Notes under the pieces: model-generated
What the model was told of the DNA's origin: nothing
Seen by the model: only the letters and a program-made list of their open reading frames with translations
Databases searched by the model: none
Assembly (NCBI GenBank): GCA_038503075.1
Contig: JBCAML010000008.1
Coordinates: 186,001-250,000 of the forward strand
Direction: 5' to 3'
Source of the DNA: Gyromitra esculenta
Taxonomy: Eukaryota > Ascomycota > Pezizomycetes > Pezizales > Discinaceae
DNA: 64,000 bases
Shown: in pieces, positions 12,573-23,993 of the stretch
How the letters are laid out: each line of letters opens with the position of its first letter
Numbering within the stretch: the first letter of the stretch is position 1
Position numbers and translations under genes: made by a program

Positions 12573-13683
12573 CTACCAAGCATTTAAAGGCTTTCTCCCA
12601 TATGTGATATACAGGTTTGAATAGGAGTGATAATCAGGACATATTAGATCTTTGCGAAGCTCGAATAGAAAAGCGTCGATTTCCTCCTTCTTCCAGCCCA
12701 AAGACCTCGTGAACAGTCCTAATGAGATACTTTCGCATCCATCTATAATATGTTTGCGTTGATAGAAACCAAGCTCTTTCTGGGATGGATCTCTCGGCCA
12801 TGTACCGACAGGAATCTTAACAGGACTGTACGTGATGTCTTCGAATCCGGCTTTAGCCAATCCAGCAGGGTGTTCTTTGACTGGGAGTTCTCTTCCGGTT
12901 TTGCGTATACTATCCTTCCACAGCTTATTCCACTTAACCATGCAGCTCTCTTCTGGGAGCGTACCGTCGTCGCACTCGAAATCTAGCATATCCTTGATTT
13001 CGAGGACTCCGCCGGGTTTTAGTATTCTCATAGCTTGTTTGTATAGCTTAGGCCAATCGTTGATGAAACCGCTGAGTTGGCGGATGTGCACGAAGTCGAA
13101 AGAGTCTTTTCGATATGTCCAAACTCCCTCGATGTCGTCTACTTCGAAGGAAACGTTCTCCGGAACCCATCTTGGTTGTATTGGGCTAAGATCAACACCA
13201 AGCACTTGAGCTTCTGGGTGAAATCTAGACACAAGTTAGCATCGAAAGAAACTCTGTCTCTCTTAATGAGGAGCTACCTACTCTCCACAATCCATAGCCC
13301 AGGCACCATTGCCTGTCCCAAGATCAAGGATCTTTGTGGGTCTCTTCAGAGTTGGAGATTTGTACAATCTACCTTTTAGAGCCAAAAGGCTAACATAGTG
13401 TTGCAAATCCATCCTGTCTTGCTCTGCTTCGTCATTTGGGATATTGTATTTGCCCTAGTCATTAATGAAAACCGTCAGCCATTGAAAAAATTCGATACTA
13501 TGGCTTTAGAAATCGAGGAACGGGATACTATACCTCAAGCCATCCATGGTATCTTCTTCCGTTCTCGTATACATTGTCCATTATAGAAGAAGTCATAGAT
13601 TCTGTATCGCTTTCGAAACCAACATCGGACGCGTCCGAATCCATCCCCTCGGGCGCAGGATCGATGATGTGCTCTTTAGCCAT
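12573..13683 (-). CDS. LaeA-like SAM-dependent methyltransferase, inverted paralogue, 3 exons
   Basis: On the minus strand exons 13683-13534, 13454-13282 and 13224-12573 give 324 residues. Introns are 79 nt (13455-13533) and 57 nt (13225-13281), both GT-AG. The acidic N-terminus (EGMDSDASDVGFESDTES) leads to YENGRRYHGWLE. The first junction continues as GKYNIPNDEAEQDRMD, then SAM motif I ILDLGTGNGAWAMD. The second junction gives FHPEAQVLGVDLSPIQP, and LKPGGVLEIKD follows. Exon 2 is 173 nt in both paralogues, with the same phases (0 and 2), so the pair most likely arose by duplication and inversion. Motif I has GTGNG where its partner has GTGTG. Family function as for the partner; substrate unknown. 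Confidence 0.88.
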
Positions 13684-15917
13684 TGCACAAAATGAAGTAG
13701 CTATTGGGCTTTGGTCGTGTAACTAAGATCAGTGCAGCTGAAGCTTGGGGGGGATGTCCTGCTAAGTAATGGAGAAGGTTTATATACTCTGCCTCAATCT
13801 TTGAAGCGAAGGCATGCATATTTAACTATTCCTGTGGCTCTTTCTTGTAATCCACTTTTCGCCCCCAAGGGAAGAACCGAGACGGATTTGTGCCCAACGC
13901 ACAGCGGTCGAATTACATATGGCGTGCATGGATCGCCTGTTATATGGTGAAAACAGGAACTAATCCCATTCGCGAGAGAAAAAAGCACCTATGAACGCCT
14001 TGTCTAAAATGTACATGTTTGCTAATCAACTTTCGAGCTCTGCAACCGGTTGCAATTGATGAGGGCTGTTTCGCCATCTGTGGGAATCCATCCAAGCAGC
14101 ATGGTCTCAGGCATGTCTTACACACTTTGACGACACTCGAGACAGGCCGTGCAAATAGCTCACCCCTGTTCCCCGTCCTAACTACACGCTTAAAACGTTC
14201 TCCGCCAGTTAAATTATATTTTTTAGCAAATATTAGTTATCATACCTCTATATTCTATGCTCTTAACTACTCTGTAGTTTTTTGCTCCCTCTTTTTATGA
14301 AGTTTTTGGTTCATGGGCTGTCAAGCGTGTCAACTGAAACATTTTAGTATGTACACAGATGTCCAGTGGTTTATGGATTGGGGTTAGGTGGTTTTGAAGG
14401 TTCAGGTTAGATGACCCCTTGCTAGGGTTAGCGCATTAGTGGTTAGGGTTGTGTCGGGGCCCCGGCAGGGTGATAACAACCCGTAGGGGCTATCCCCTGT
14501 CTTGGATTATCTTATTAACCAGAGTGGTGGTGAACCCTTCCAAAGCCGTTGGAATTCGTGGTTTAGGTGTCGTCAGCTGGTCGAGACCATGCTGCTTGAA
14601 CCCCATCCCCATCTGTGCCATCTCCCCAAGCCTTGCGTCCGTAAAATGGTGACCGAAGAGAAGTTCGTACCACACACCAATGTCCAACGTCGGACCTGTA
14701 AGCCTGGACACATCTCATTACTCGCCACGCTCGATGCACCATGTAATTGGAAGTCCAAGATTCTCTAGGGAGAATTTTTGAGATCTGATGGGAAGTTATC
14801 TGCCCATGATTTGAGATGAGAAATTTAGGCCTGGCCAGGACATTGGGGTGGGTATAGTGCGCCTTATATACAGACACTGAAAGTATCCAAGACATGTACT
14901 AAGAGATCGCTTGAAGGACACCACAAGTAGGTCGATATGGTCGGGGGTGCTTAGCTATTAGGAAATTCTCTTAGCTACGGCTCATAAAATAAACTGGTTT
15001 TGTGTTGGTTCGCTCGAGAGGATTTGGGTTGGGTTTAGGGTTCTAGAGTTCGTACACCGTAAAAACTCGAAAAATTGGATAGCGTTTGCTGGGGTATTAA
15101 ACTCGCCACCAACCCGCGGAGGAATTTCTTGGAGTTCAAGTGGCGTGTCTAAGCTGATTTTGGGTCAGCCCTAGGGTAATCTAAGTTAGATTCATGAAAG
15201 TGCACTACCAATTTTCCGAGTTATTACGGTATCTTTATTTCTATCCTGATGGTATTCAGCCTTTCAATTGACATGCCAGCAAATTGATACCTTGCAGTTA
15301 CCCTGCCGAATTGGATGGCAGTTATTTTCTTAGCATCAATCAAGCATTCTCCTAACGTTCACTCAGTCCTAGTATCAATTAGTCTCATACCCAACTTACT
15401 CCTCACAGGCAGCAAATTATGGGAGGTATGGTAGGAACTGGTCTAGGTATTATTATCTCATAGACTGTTGAAGCTGACTCCCCTGTCGGGGAGTTAATTT
15501 TATTAAGTAGGCTTCAGTTGACTCTGAGCTGAGCCACAGCCTGCATGCAGGGGGATCAGCATTTTTTTTAAGCAGTCTGTGGAATAGAAACGATAAAAAA
15601 TCTCACACCCTCCTCTTCCCTCTATCATTAATTAGCCCTACGCGCACAGTTGCATTCGCAAGATCCTAACACATCAAACCCTGCTGATAGAAAACTAAAC
15701 AGCTGTGGATCAAGTTAGGGGACGATAAATCAAAAGCGACAAAAGCTATAGAAATACCGACATGCTAAATAATATCCAATAACTTTATATGGCCGCCTTC
15801 TACGGTCATCATCACCTCAATCTGCCAGCGGTCGTGCTCAATAGAGGGGAGTCTGCCGTGATTTTCCGGACAGCGCTGTAGCTACGAGTCGACCAGAATC
15901 GCCTCTAAAACACCAGA
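13684..15917. other. Spacer with possible gene relic and small repeats
   Basis: No complete gene seen. The minus frame at 14490-14711 reads fairly protein-like (GVWYELLFGHHFTDARLGEMAQ...) but has no start, match or supported exon partner, so it may be a relic. At 14380-14450 several GGTTAG/AGGGTTAG words resemble scattered telomere-type units. At 15459-15582 lies a hairpin-rich stretch. The first 100-200 bases belong to the promoter of the minus-strand methyltransferase. Confidence 0.4.
15459..15582. repeat. Hairpin-rich inverted-repeat stretch
   Basis: The ends are loosely inverted (ATAGACTGTTGAAGCTGA on the left; the right end reads ACAGACTGCTT on the other strand). Inside are a 7-bp perfect hairpin ACTCCCC-TGTC-GGGGAGT (15477-15494) and the palindrome CCTGCATGCAGG. 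It could be a short decayed MITE. No convincing target duplication was found. Confidence 0.25.
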
Positions 15918-16337
15918 ATGCCTCGCCAAACGGCAAGCAAAGAGACGAGAAAGGAGAACTCAAAGGCGGATGAATGGCAGCCGAAAAGCCGACAACCTGC
16001 AGGAATTATTACAAAGTCAAAAGCATCAGAGCTAGAGAAAAAATCTGCGGCTGGTGTGGATAAAATAAACAACGAAGACAAGGGCTCCCTGACGCCTTTC
16101 TCTAAGCTCATAGGGGACGGGAAGAGAAGAAACAAGACACACAAGATGACCAAGCGTCAAGTAGCAAGAGTATCTCCGCCCAAAGTGCATCATCTATCTA
16201 CAGGAGCGGCGAACGACAAGCCGCACCTCCGTGATGAAGATTTCTGGGCTTGTGTGAATGAAGCTCGAATAGGCATTACACGTGTATCTCTACGAGATAA
16301 ACCCTATGATTATTTATCCGTCTTCAAGAGCCCCTGA
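15918..16337 (+). CDS. Hypothetical basic protein, possibly spliced or broken
   Basis: ATG-initiated frame of 139 codons, rich in Lys, Arg, Ser and Thr (RQTASKETRKENSKADEW, KRRNKTHKMTKRQ), ending soon after a more structured patch (EDFWACVNEARIGITRVSL). A second frame continues without stop from about 16273 to 16524. It would join if an intron from GTGTAT (about 16281) to AAG (about 16326) were removed, but the signal is weak. I do not recognise the product. The low-complexity basic start could be a disordered, perhaps nuclear, segment; it could also be chance. Confidence 0.3.
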   Translation: MPRQTASKETRKENSKADEWQPKSRQPAGIITKSKASELEKKSAAGVDKINNEDKGSLTPFSKLIGDGKRRNKTHKMTKRQVARVSPPKVHHLSTGAANDKPHLRDEDFWACVNEARIGITRVSLRDKPYDYLSVFKSP

Positions 16338-16524
16338 AGCTAAGATTCGCCTCGGTTTTAGTTCGGGATTTATCAGGAGTGAAGTTTATTTACCATTTAT
16401 CTATTCATTAGGCACAAAATCCACAGACTATGAGGCAGTTAGTGCCCATCCTGCATATACTGATAACGTGAACCAGCTACGCAAAATATGTCATGACCAG
16501 TTCGACGATGCCATTTCGAGATGA

Positions 16525-19500
16525 TATTTTTGTTAAAAGACCCTGAACTCTCGATCAAGTAAGAGAAAGTCAACTATCGACATTATATAGACCTAACTAA
16601 CTTAGCTAAGTACCTTTCCATACTTACTCTTACACAGCAGATTACAAACTGATTTTTTGTTTTATAGTATGTCTGATCCATGATACGAATTGATCCTATG
16701 CAAATATTACGCGTTCAAAACTCTAGTTTTGAAGGATAAGGTATCACAATCGGTCCCCCTCTCACCACTAGACTTTAGTAAAAAGGAGGTGCTTTGTCTA
16801 GTGATTCATCGAATAAAACTATAAGCACATGGCATTAGCTGAAATGTGTTAACTGGATATGTTAGGTCATTTCCCAACAAGCACGTGGAAGGTGAAGAGG
16901 TTTTATGATTGTGTAGGACTAGGATCGTCATCGGAGGATACGGTAATTTGGGCTCTAGAAGTTGAACCATCTGAATCACAGGTCGGGGGACGCACCCGTT
17001 CCGCCTAGCGCCTAGTTCAGATGTTTTGTTTTTTTTCACTACAGCGTGCTGTATACAGCTGGGGAAGGCTACATGGAATTTTGCGCATTCGTTCTATGGA
17101 CCAACAATATACTTCCCTTGTCATTCCGATAATTTCTCGCGCAGAAATCAACTTGATGCCAATTTATCTGAATGCTGATCTTTTTGGCGTCAGAACTGAC
17201 TCCTTTGAGACAATTAACGACCCTGCTAACCAGCTTTTAAGCCAAGAACCACCAGTTTACTCCCACCAAGAACTGTACGACAAGACGCCTCGCAAAAAGG
17301 GCGTCTCACATATCCCTGAGAACCAAAAACAGTCGCATTGTACTCGGGTCAGGGGTGAAGTACTAGGACTCACCAGGGTGTCATGGATCTGAGCGGCCAC
17401 AGTATTGCTCTGTATTTCGCAAAGTTTCGCTACGTCACGGCGTTCCAATATGTGCTCTACCCCTGATCCGAGTAGGGCTGGGATCAGGGTGTGAAGACTA
17501 TACTCACGTCAAGACTATAATATCAGGGCAGTGAATTAAAGTACCTACATATATGTCTCTATCAAGCCCTAATATTTAAGCCTAGCCTGGGTACAATACA
17601 TACAAGTCTCACAAAATCTCTTCCCCGGCGGATGAATGGGGAAAACCATCGATAAATATGCTGAAGCTGTTTTAATTCACCCGACTCCCAACTAGAATAC
17701 CCCCCCACCCTACATACGGACGGACGATCGTAGCGGAAGAAATCAGTTTTTTTTCTTTAGTGAGACACTTCTAAGAACACTTCTAAGATGCCGTGGATAT
17801 GAAACGGCAGACAAATAGATACGCTTGAACTTCTGGGACGAATCATCCAAGATTTTCCCTGCTTAACTAGGTGGGCTTTTAGCTGTCGTGGGCATAGTCG
17901 GAGCGAAGTGGTCGTGGTACTCAGCATACAAACTCATCAGAAACATGGTATCCCAAACGTTTTCCTATTAGAAGGGTTCAATCTTGACATCTAATTTCAT
18001 TTACCGTTTGATTCAGCCGTTTTAACGTTTCATATGAAACATGTTCTGTAGGCATCTAAAAAGTAGCTAGGACATGAGATTTAGGTATTATCCGAGTCTT
18101 AGGGTATTCTATTTCGTGCCATCTTTGAAATTCAAGTTGGAAGGCGAAGAACTGCGTAGTATCAATCATTGTGCTCCAAGGTTCGATATCTAAACAGAAC
18201 CTACCCTTAACGCCGTGAGGACTCGATCGTGCTGTATTAAATAAATGATACCATCAGCACTTAAGACGAATTTACCGAGTGATATGTGGTGACTCATCAA
18301 CTTTCAATTCTTTTCATCCCTATCGACATATATTTACACGGGCCGATGTTTTCTCCCCGATGATTTCAACCCTCTCATGGTCATTTATCTCATGTTGGTT
18401 TTATAGAGTACAGGAAGGAGGAATCAGCATCTATCATCAAATATTAATAATCTCTGTTTGGATCCGGGAGTTCTGCTTCCAGCAATTAATGCTTTCGGAC
18501 TGAAAATCATCTCTACCTCGCTTAATCGACAGAGCATAATATACCCTGCTAGCTAGATATCCCAGGTTCACAGGTTCGTTCCCTGTATGCAGGAGTTTTA
18601 CTGTACAACATGCAAGCCTTCCGTTCCCTTAAAGGTTATAATAGGCAGCCCGATCAAAGCTACAGTCTTCAACGGTGGTCAATAGATCGAGATGGACGTC
18701 CGAGATGATGTAGATGCTGTTATTTGGCTCGCTCTTGGCCAAGAAGAACCGTGCCCTAATTCACCACTGCTAATATTTATAATGGCCTCTATCGTTTTCA
18801 GTAGTTCCTCATCCATCCGATTTAGCTCTCGCAAATGTGGTTCTTCAGATCCTACTGGGACTAAGCGTTTTAGCTACACTCACATGTGCATATCATCACC
18901 CCCTTCGCTACGATGTCATACAAGTTAGGCTGGGATTTGGTATTGCTCAAGTCTCACCTCAAATCCCTGTTTCAACTCAAAGGTGGTAACCAGGTTAGAT
19001 CCTCGGGAATGTGATTAAGATACGGATATGCACTAACCACTTAAGCGCGGCGATGCGGGCGAGACGAGATATCCCTAGGTGGATCGAAAAAATGTATGGC
19101 GAACGAGTTAAGCAAAGCGCCTAAGCGGACTCGGTTTACCGCTATGACTCGATAGTTTTCCACGTCAGACGACTGTAGCTTTCGATGCTCTAAGCAAGAT
19201 GGTTGCTCCAGATTCAAGATGTCCCCATTATTATCTCACCTTTATCCCAGCTCCGTGAAGACAGCTAATAATTGCATCTGAAAATCGAACGCACGGTGGT
19301 GGGATTCTTGACTTGAAGTGCTTTTCCTCGTGCCATTGTTGGTGTTAAGTATTACCTTAACTCTAGATGCTTTTTTTTTTGATATATGTCCAACGTTAGC
19401 TGCGTATGGGGGGGTTTAGGTCGGAAACCTCAGGATGCGTGTTATAGCAATCTGAAATTCGTATAAACTAAAGCACTTTAACTGTAAATGTACTAGAGTC

Positions 19501-20595
19501 AGCCATCATAAAAAGTTATGTTTTCTTTTGCTCAGTTGAGGATGTAAAGTTGCTATAGGCAGGTATCCGTAACAGGAACGGTTCTAGTGCGCCTAATTTT
19601 CCATCTAGGTTAGCCGTTGTCCACATAAGCTAAACGTGATGTTCGGTGGGAGAGTAGTCGCGGCCTGGACCCTCTGTTATTTGTTTGTTTTTTTCAAAAA
19701 GGGGTCAAGGAGAAGTCTAGGCCTCGCCTCGTAGTGAGAGAATGATGTGGCACCAGATACCTGGCGATAAAGGTATTTGATGCTCTTTCGTTGGTGTTGT
19801 GTTAGACGTAATCGACAATAGCGATAAATAGCCTACATACGTGTGTGTAGGGATCAGGGCTTGGGGATTTCCTAACTCCCAATGAGAGTCGTCTAATTTT
19901 CGGTTCTTATTTGGTTGACACATCTATTGATGCTTTGATGCTGGTATTGTATCTTGTGACTTTTTGTTTACTCCCGTGTGGGTTCTTGACCTACAAAGAT
20001 GAGAAAACACCATTGACAGCTCCATGAGCGAAGCCTCTGCGCACTAAAGTGTACTTTACTAATGTCATCAACAAAAGGAAGAACACGATATGGGAAATAA
20101 GTATCTAATTCCTGTGGTCTCATAATAAATACTTTTTGCAAATTTTACGGCTTGTAATATCTTAAATCGCTATATTTAAAACAAAAACACCTCAGAAGCC
20201 CCCCATCTCGTGAGATAAAAAGATACATCAGGAAAAGTAGTAAAGAAACTTTCTAAGTTTGTAGTGTCTAAGTAAGTACGAAGGAAATATTTATGTGCTT
20301 GAAAAAAAAGTACACCTGTCTAACACCTTTAAACAAAAGGAGCCCTATTTCGTTACAAAAAGTAACGCAGCACTAAAAAGAATGATTCCTACGTTTATTA
20401 CCTCAAGCTCAGCCAAGAAGTAGCTTAGTGGAGAGACAATCTTCTTTCTGGCCTGAGTCAACTTTAGGGACTGGAAATCTTTACAGCAAAAACACAAACG
20501 AAAAACAAAACACCAACCTATGTAATGTCTACGGGTACCTACGCTCCTACAAACTCCCTACAGCCTCAACGTTATACACATCCATAAACAAAGGC
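16525..20595. other. Spacer without supported gene
   Basis: AT-rich sequence with stops throughout. The longest open stretch (17021-17392 plus) begins on a non-ATG codon and has no motif. No tRNA, repeat array or retroelement piece was recognised. The final 500 bases are the 3' flank of the minus-strand lipase gene. Confidence 0.5.
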
Positions 20596-22422
20596 TCAAA
20601 CAATAAATCCTTCATTCAGCCAATGTTCTATAACCACTTTCCCCTCCTCGAGTCTCTTTGATGGCTTCCTCACGATAATAGCTGCGTGTGAATGTCTATT
20701 TTTATGAATGTGTACCGGGAACTTCTTGAACCCCAGTTTATCCAAGCTAGCAATCATTTCAAACTGATGCGGCGCAAGAGCTAATGTCGGGAACTCCATC
20801 TGCCTCTGTTGCTTTGGGGGTTGTTCTGACGCCTCGTTGTTTTCACTCTTTCTTATATCTTGTGTCATTGATTTTGGGGTTGCTGTGTGAGCGGGACTCG
20901 CTGCGTCATCGTGTTGGTTCGTGGTAAACGGGGGCTCTGGCGTCTCCATCTGCGTTTTCTGTTTCTCTTCGTTACCCGAATAGAAAGTGACCTGATCCCC
21001 AGGGACCAGGGAGACTGTGGAAACTGGTGAAAGGCTTGTGCCTTCTTCCGAGCTAGCGGGTAAATGCTGTGGACTCATCTCATGGTGAATGTCTTCGATA
21101 ATTCCCTCGGCCGCTTCCTGCATTTCTTCGACTAATACGGGTAATCGGTGATAATCCAAGCCCTCATCACTATAATGTAACCTGATCCTCCGCTTACTTG
21201 ACAATGTTTGAATCACGGCATTAAGTAAAAACACAACCACCCCAATGGGAATAATAAGAGAATAAATGAGTATCATAGGTAGTCCGGCTGCAACTCCTGT
21301 AGTGGTCTTTGCAACGCGATGAGTCACAGGTAGTTTCTCGTTCTCCTTGATAGGCGGCGAAACCGGATTGTCTGGATCGATAACAATTGGGGAGTAACTA
21401 GGAACATAATTGATCGAGATAGATGATAGATCGGCATAAGGGTTGGATCGGGAGATCCCAGACGTATAGAAGGTCGTCGAGCGATCGTTGACTATGTTTG
21501 CATAGAGAAGCTTGTTCGGAAACATCGAAAGCCCTTTATAGAATATCGAGTCTTTATCAGCAAGGATAGAAAGCAGCGGGCGGTTGCTGTTGCGAAAATT
21601 ATCGATTGTAAAAAGCTGACGGCCGGAGGCAGAGAGCGTGCGAGCTCCGAGAACATTCCTAATAGAACCCGATGAGTACCAGGCCAAAAAGAGCAAGGAA
21701 TCTCGAAACCAACCAGATGTGATTGTGCCACCCCAGCAACGGCGTTCTAACCCCAAGATGCGGAGTTGCAAAAGTACAAAAATTCTACCTTTGTAAGCTA
21801 AACTACTTTGGACCAAAATTTGCTACTAATGAGTGAAGGGCTAGCATACCACTGGCTGAATTTTCTCAAAATACCCCTTCGAGAACAATAAACCAATGGC
21901 ATACCTTGAAACGAGCCCTCCTAAGAAGTTGAAAAAACCCAAGTCAGCCTCATTGAATTTCACCTCATTTTTATCCCGGCTTGTCTCTTGGACAACTATC
22001 CCGAAACTCTAAATCTATTTATAGAATTACGAGTCTATCCCCTCAGAGATCTCTAAGTAACCTCACCTAACGAATATCCTACGATGCTGATCTTCTTTAT
22101 TTGGATACCATTCCTGGCATACTCTTCTATCGCATCTTCGATTTCCTTGGTGACTCTCTCGCCACCCGTTTCGATGCCATCGTAGGTAAAGGTCCCAGAG
22201 TTACGCTTAGCGATAAGGATGTGTAAGACAGATTGGTCATAGCGAGCTCGGATTGCAGAGGCGAGGTATTGGAGGTGGGCTGGGTTTCCCCATAAGCTGG
22301 TAGGTGCAAGTACGATAAGAAACAGCTCTTCTAGAGTGTCGGATAGCAGAAGGGCTTTCTAGTAGTACTTACCCATGTACGAGGACACAAAGGTGATCGC
22401 CCTTTCCACTGGGAGCTTCCAT
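20596..22422 (-). CDS. ROG1-like lipase / DUF676 serine esterase, 5 exons
   Basis: On the minus strand exons 22422-22373, 22296-22067, 21920-21850, 21784-21714 and 21658-20596 give 494 residues. Introns of 76, 146, 65 and 55 nt are all GT-AG, and each junction restores a family motif. The start reads MEAPSGKGDHLCVLVHG then LWGNPAHL. The nucleophile motif GYSLGG (Ser about residue 92) spans the second intron, followed by LVSRYAIGLLF. NFCTFATPHLGVR opens exon 4; NVLGARTLSASGRQLF and LLYANIVNDRS lie in exon 5. A hydrophobic stretch (GLPMILIYSLIIPIGVVVFL) suggests a membrane anchor, and HSHAAIIVR near the end may hold the catalytic His. Yeast Rog1 and relatives are alpha/beta-hydrolases acting on monoacylglycerol or phospholipid esters; the substrate here is inferred. 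The continuous 406-codon frame at 20596-21816 reads through intron 4 and part of exon 4 in the wrong frame, so its first part is not real. Confidence 0.87.
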
Positions 22423-22969
22423 AGCTTCAAAGTCTTGCAAGAAAGGGTGGCGTGCAACAGTCTAATAGAAGCAAGTAGGGCTAAGGGAACGTGATAAAGG
22501 TAGAAACGATCTTTAGAAAGAGCTGATGAAGCAGTAGTAGTATTGGTAAAGAAAGCTGATAGCAATAACGATAGCTAAGGAGGACCAATAGGTCAGCTGT
22601 ATGGGCGGTTAGAACAAAACCAGAAAACAGAGCAGGTGAACAAAGGGACGGAGAGACAAGAGGGAATGGGAGGCATAAGAGCACGAGACAAGATTAGAAA
22701 AGAAACACGGATGGTTGTTCCCATTTCCAGCTGACAGGGCCGCTGACAGGGCCGCAGCCATGACAAGGTCGTTTCGTGCACTAAATATTGTCTCTTGCGT
22801 GGTCCCTGACCTCGACCACGACATCATCTCTCAAAACAGCAAGCCAGACAGCAAGCCAGGCTCCTAACTCGACCGTCCCCCTTGCAGGCTGTTTCCTTGA
22901 ATATCCTGCAAGTCGATGCTGATGTTTCGTCGGGAACGGGTTACCGTATCCACTCGGATTATTGGTTAA
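22423..22969. other. Upstream region of the lipase gene
   Basis: No gene seen. On the plus strand it holds two short direct repeats (GCTGACAGGGCC twice near 22730; ACAGCAAGCCAG twice near 22840). It should contain the promoter of the minus-strand lipase gene. Confidence 0.45.
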
Positions 22970-23120
22970 ATCCGGTATCTCCGGAGTACATATAGCAGCC
23001 AGCAAATTGTATATAATGAGCGTAACATTGCAACCACTAGCAGCCTCTGGAGTACGTACACGCCCGTCGCCCACAATGTAGGTTTTGTCGGTTGCCACAA
23101 GTACCCCAGAGATACCGGAT
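22970..23120. mobile_element. Short inverted-repeat element flanked by TTAA (MITE-like)
   Basis: The first 20 bases ATCCGGTATCTCCGGAGTAC (22970-22989) and the last 20 (23101-23120, reading ATCCGGTATCTCTGGGGTAC on the other strand) agree at 18 of 20 positions. Both ends abut TTAA (22966-22969 and 23121-23124). A 151-bp element with 20-bp terminal inverted repeats and TTAA target duplications is the architecture of a non-autonomous piggyBac-type MITE. No coding capacity. It sits about 550 bp upstream of the lipase start. That this is a transposon, rather than a chance palindrome, is inference. Confidence 0.5.
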
Positions 23121-23124
23121 TTAA

Positions 23125-23993
23125 TCAACTATCCTCGTGGATACGGTGGTTCACTAGGTCTTCGTCACACGAGACAATCTGGTGCACGCGACCCGCAGTC
23201 CGGTAGAGCGACTTTAGTAGGGCGGACTGCAGCTCAAACCTAACCCTAGTTTCAGAGAGCTAGACCTGCTGCGCTCTCCTCTACGAGATTTAATCATCGG
23301 TATGGCTTTCTACCTTGGCTCTTGGGAGTTGTGGTACCTGGACTTTTCACAGCCTCGTTTTCGATGCTAGACCGGAAGACTATTCCTACTAATCGAGCAC
23401 GAGCCGCTCTTCCCAAACGTCTAATTTTTTTTGTTCTTATATTCTCTGTCTTGAGCTTTCAGTACCCTAGAGAGTGCCGGGGAAGGATGATCAACCGATG
23501 TTGAGGATCGCAAGGAGGCACGAATTTTTTTTACCATTTGGCCTGTTCACAGACCTAAGGTCAGATCCTTTCGTATACTCTAGGTAGGTAGAAAAGCTGA
23601 TAGTTTCTTGTTCACAGTTAAACTATCATTTTTGTGGTACCTAATACGGTATCGAATGGAATACATTTATTAATTCTGGTACCATTAATGATGGTTGGGG
23701 GGATGAATATTCATTGATATCGCGTAGTGGGCTTGCCGGAAAAATTAATTGTTCTAAAAGGAACTGATAAGTACAATACATGTGGTGGGGAATACTTATG
23801 CTTGGTGTGGGGGATGACTCGTGCGTAGCAAAGTGCCCCTCATACCCCGTGACTACAGTAGCCGCGGCCATTCATCATCTCTATCTCAATTCAACCTTCA
23901 GGCTCAACAACTTCCATCAAGCAGCCGGATATTTCCAACTAATCTAGAACTAACAACCAACTAAATCTCAGCTCGTCCCATCACCCCGCCACA
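23125..23993. other. Spacer and promoter of the PP2A activator gene
   Basis: No gene seen; short frames only. The last 120 bases turn C+A-rich (CTATCTCAATTCAACC... up to CCGCCACAATG), typical of a fungal 5' UTR before a good ATG context. Confidence 0.45.

Noticed and set aside
14490..14895. A minus-strand gene made from overlapping frames near 14.5-14.9 kb
   Set aside because: Both frames look partly protein-like but no start, intron pair or known motif supports a gene.
20596..21816. A single continuous 406-codon frame as the whole lipase protein
   Set aside because: Its first 50 or so codons read exon 4 in the wrong frame and then intron 4. Family motifs (HLCVLVHG, GYSLGG, NFCTFATPHLGVR) lie upstream and join by GT-AG introns into a 494-residue protein.
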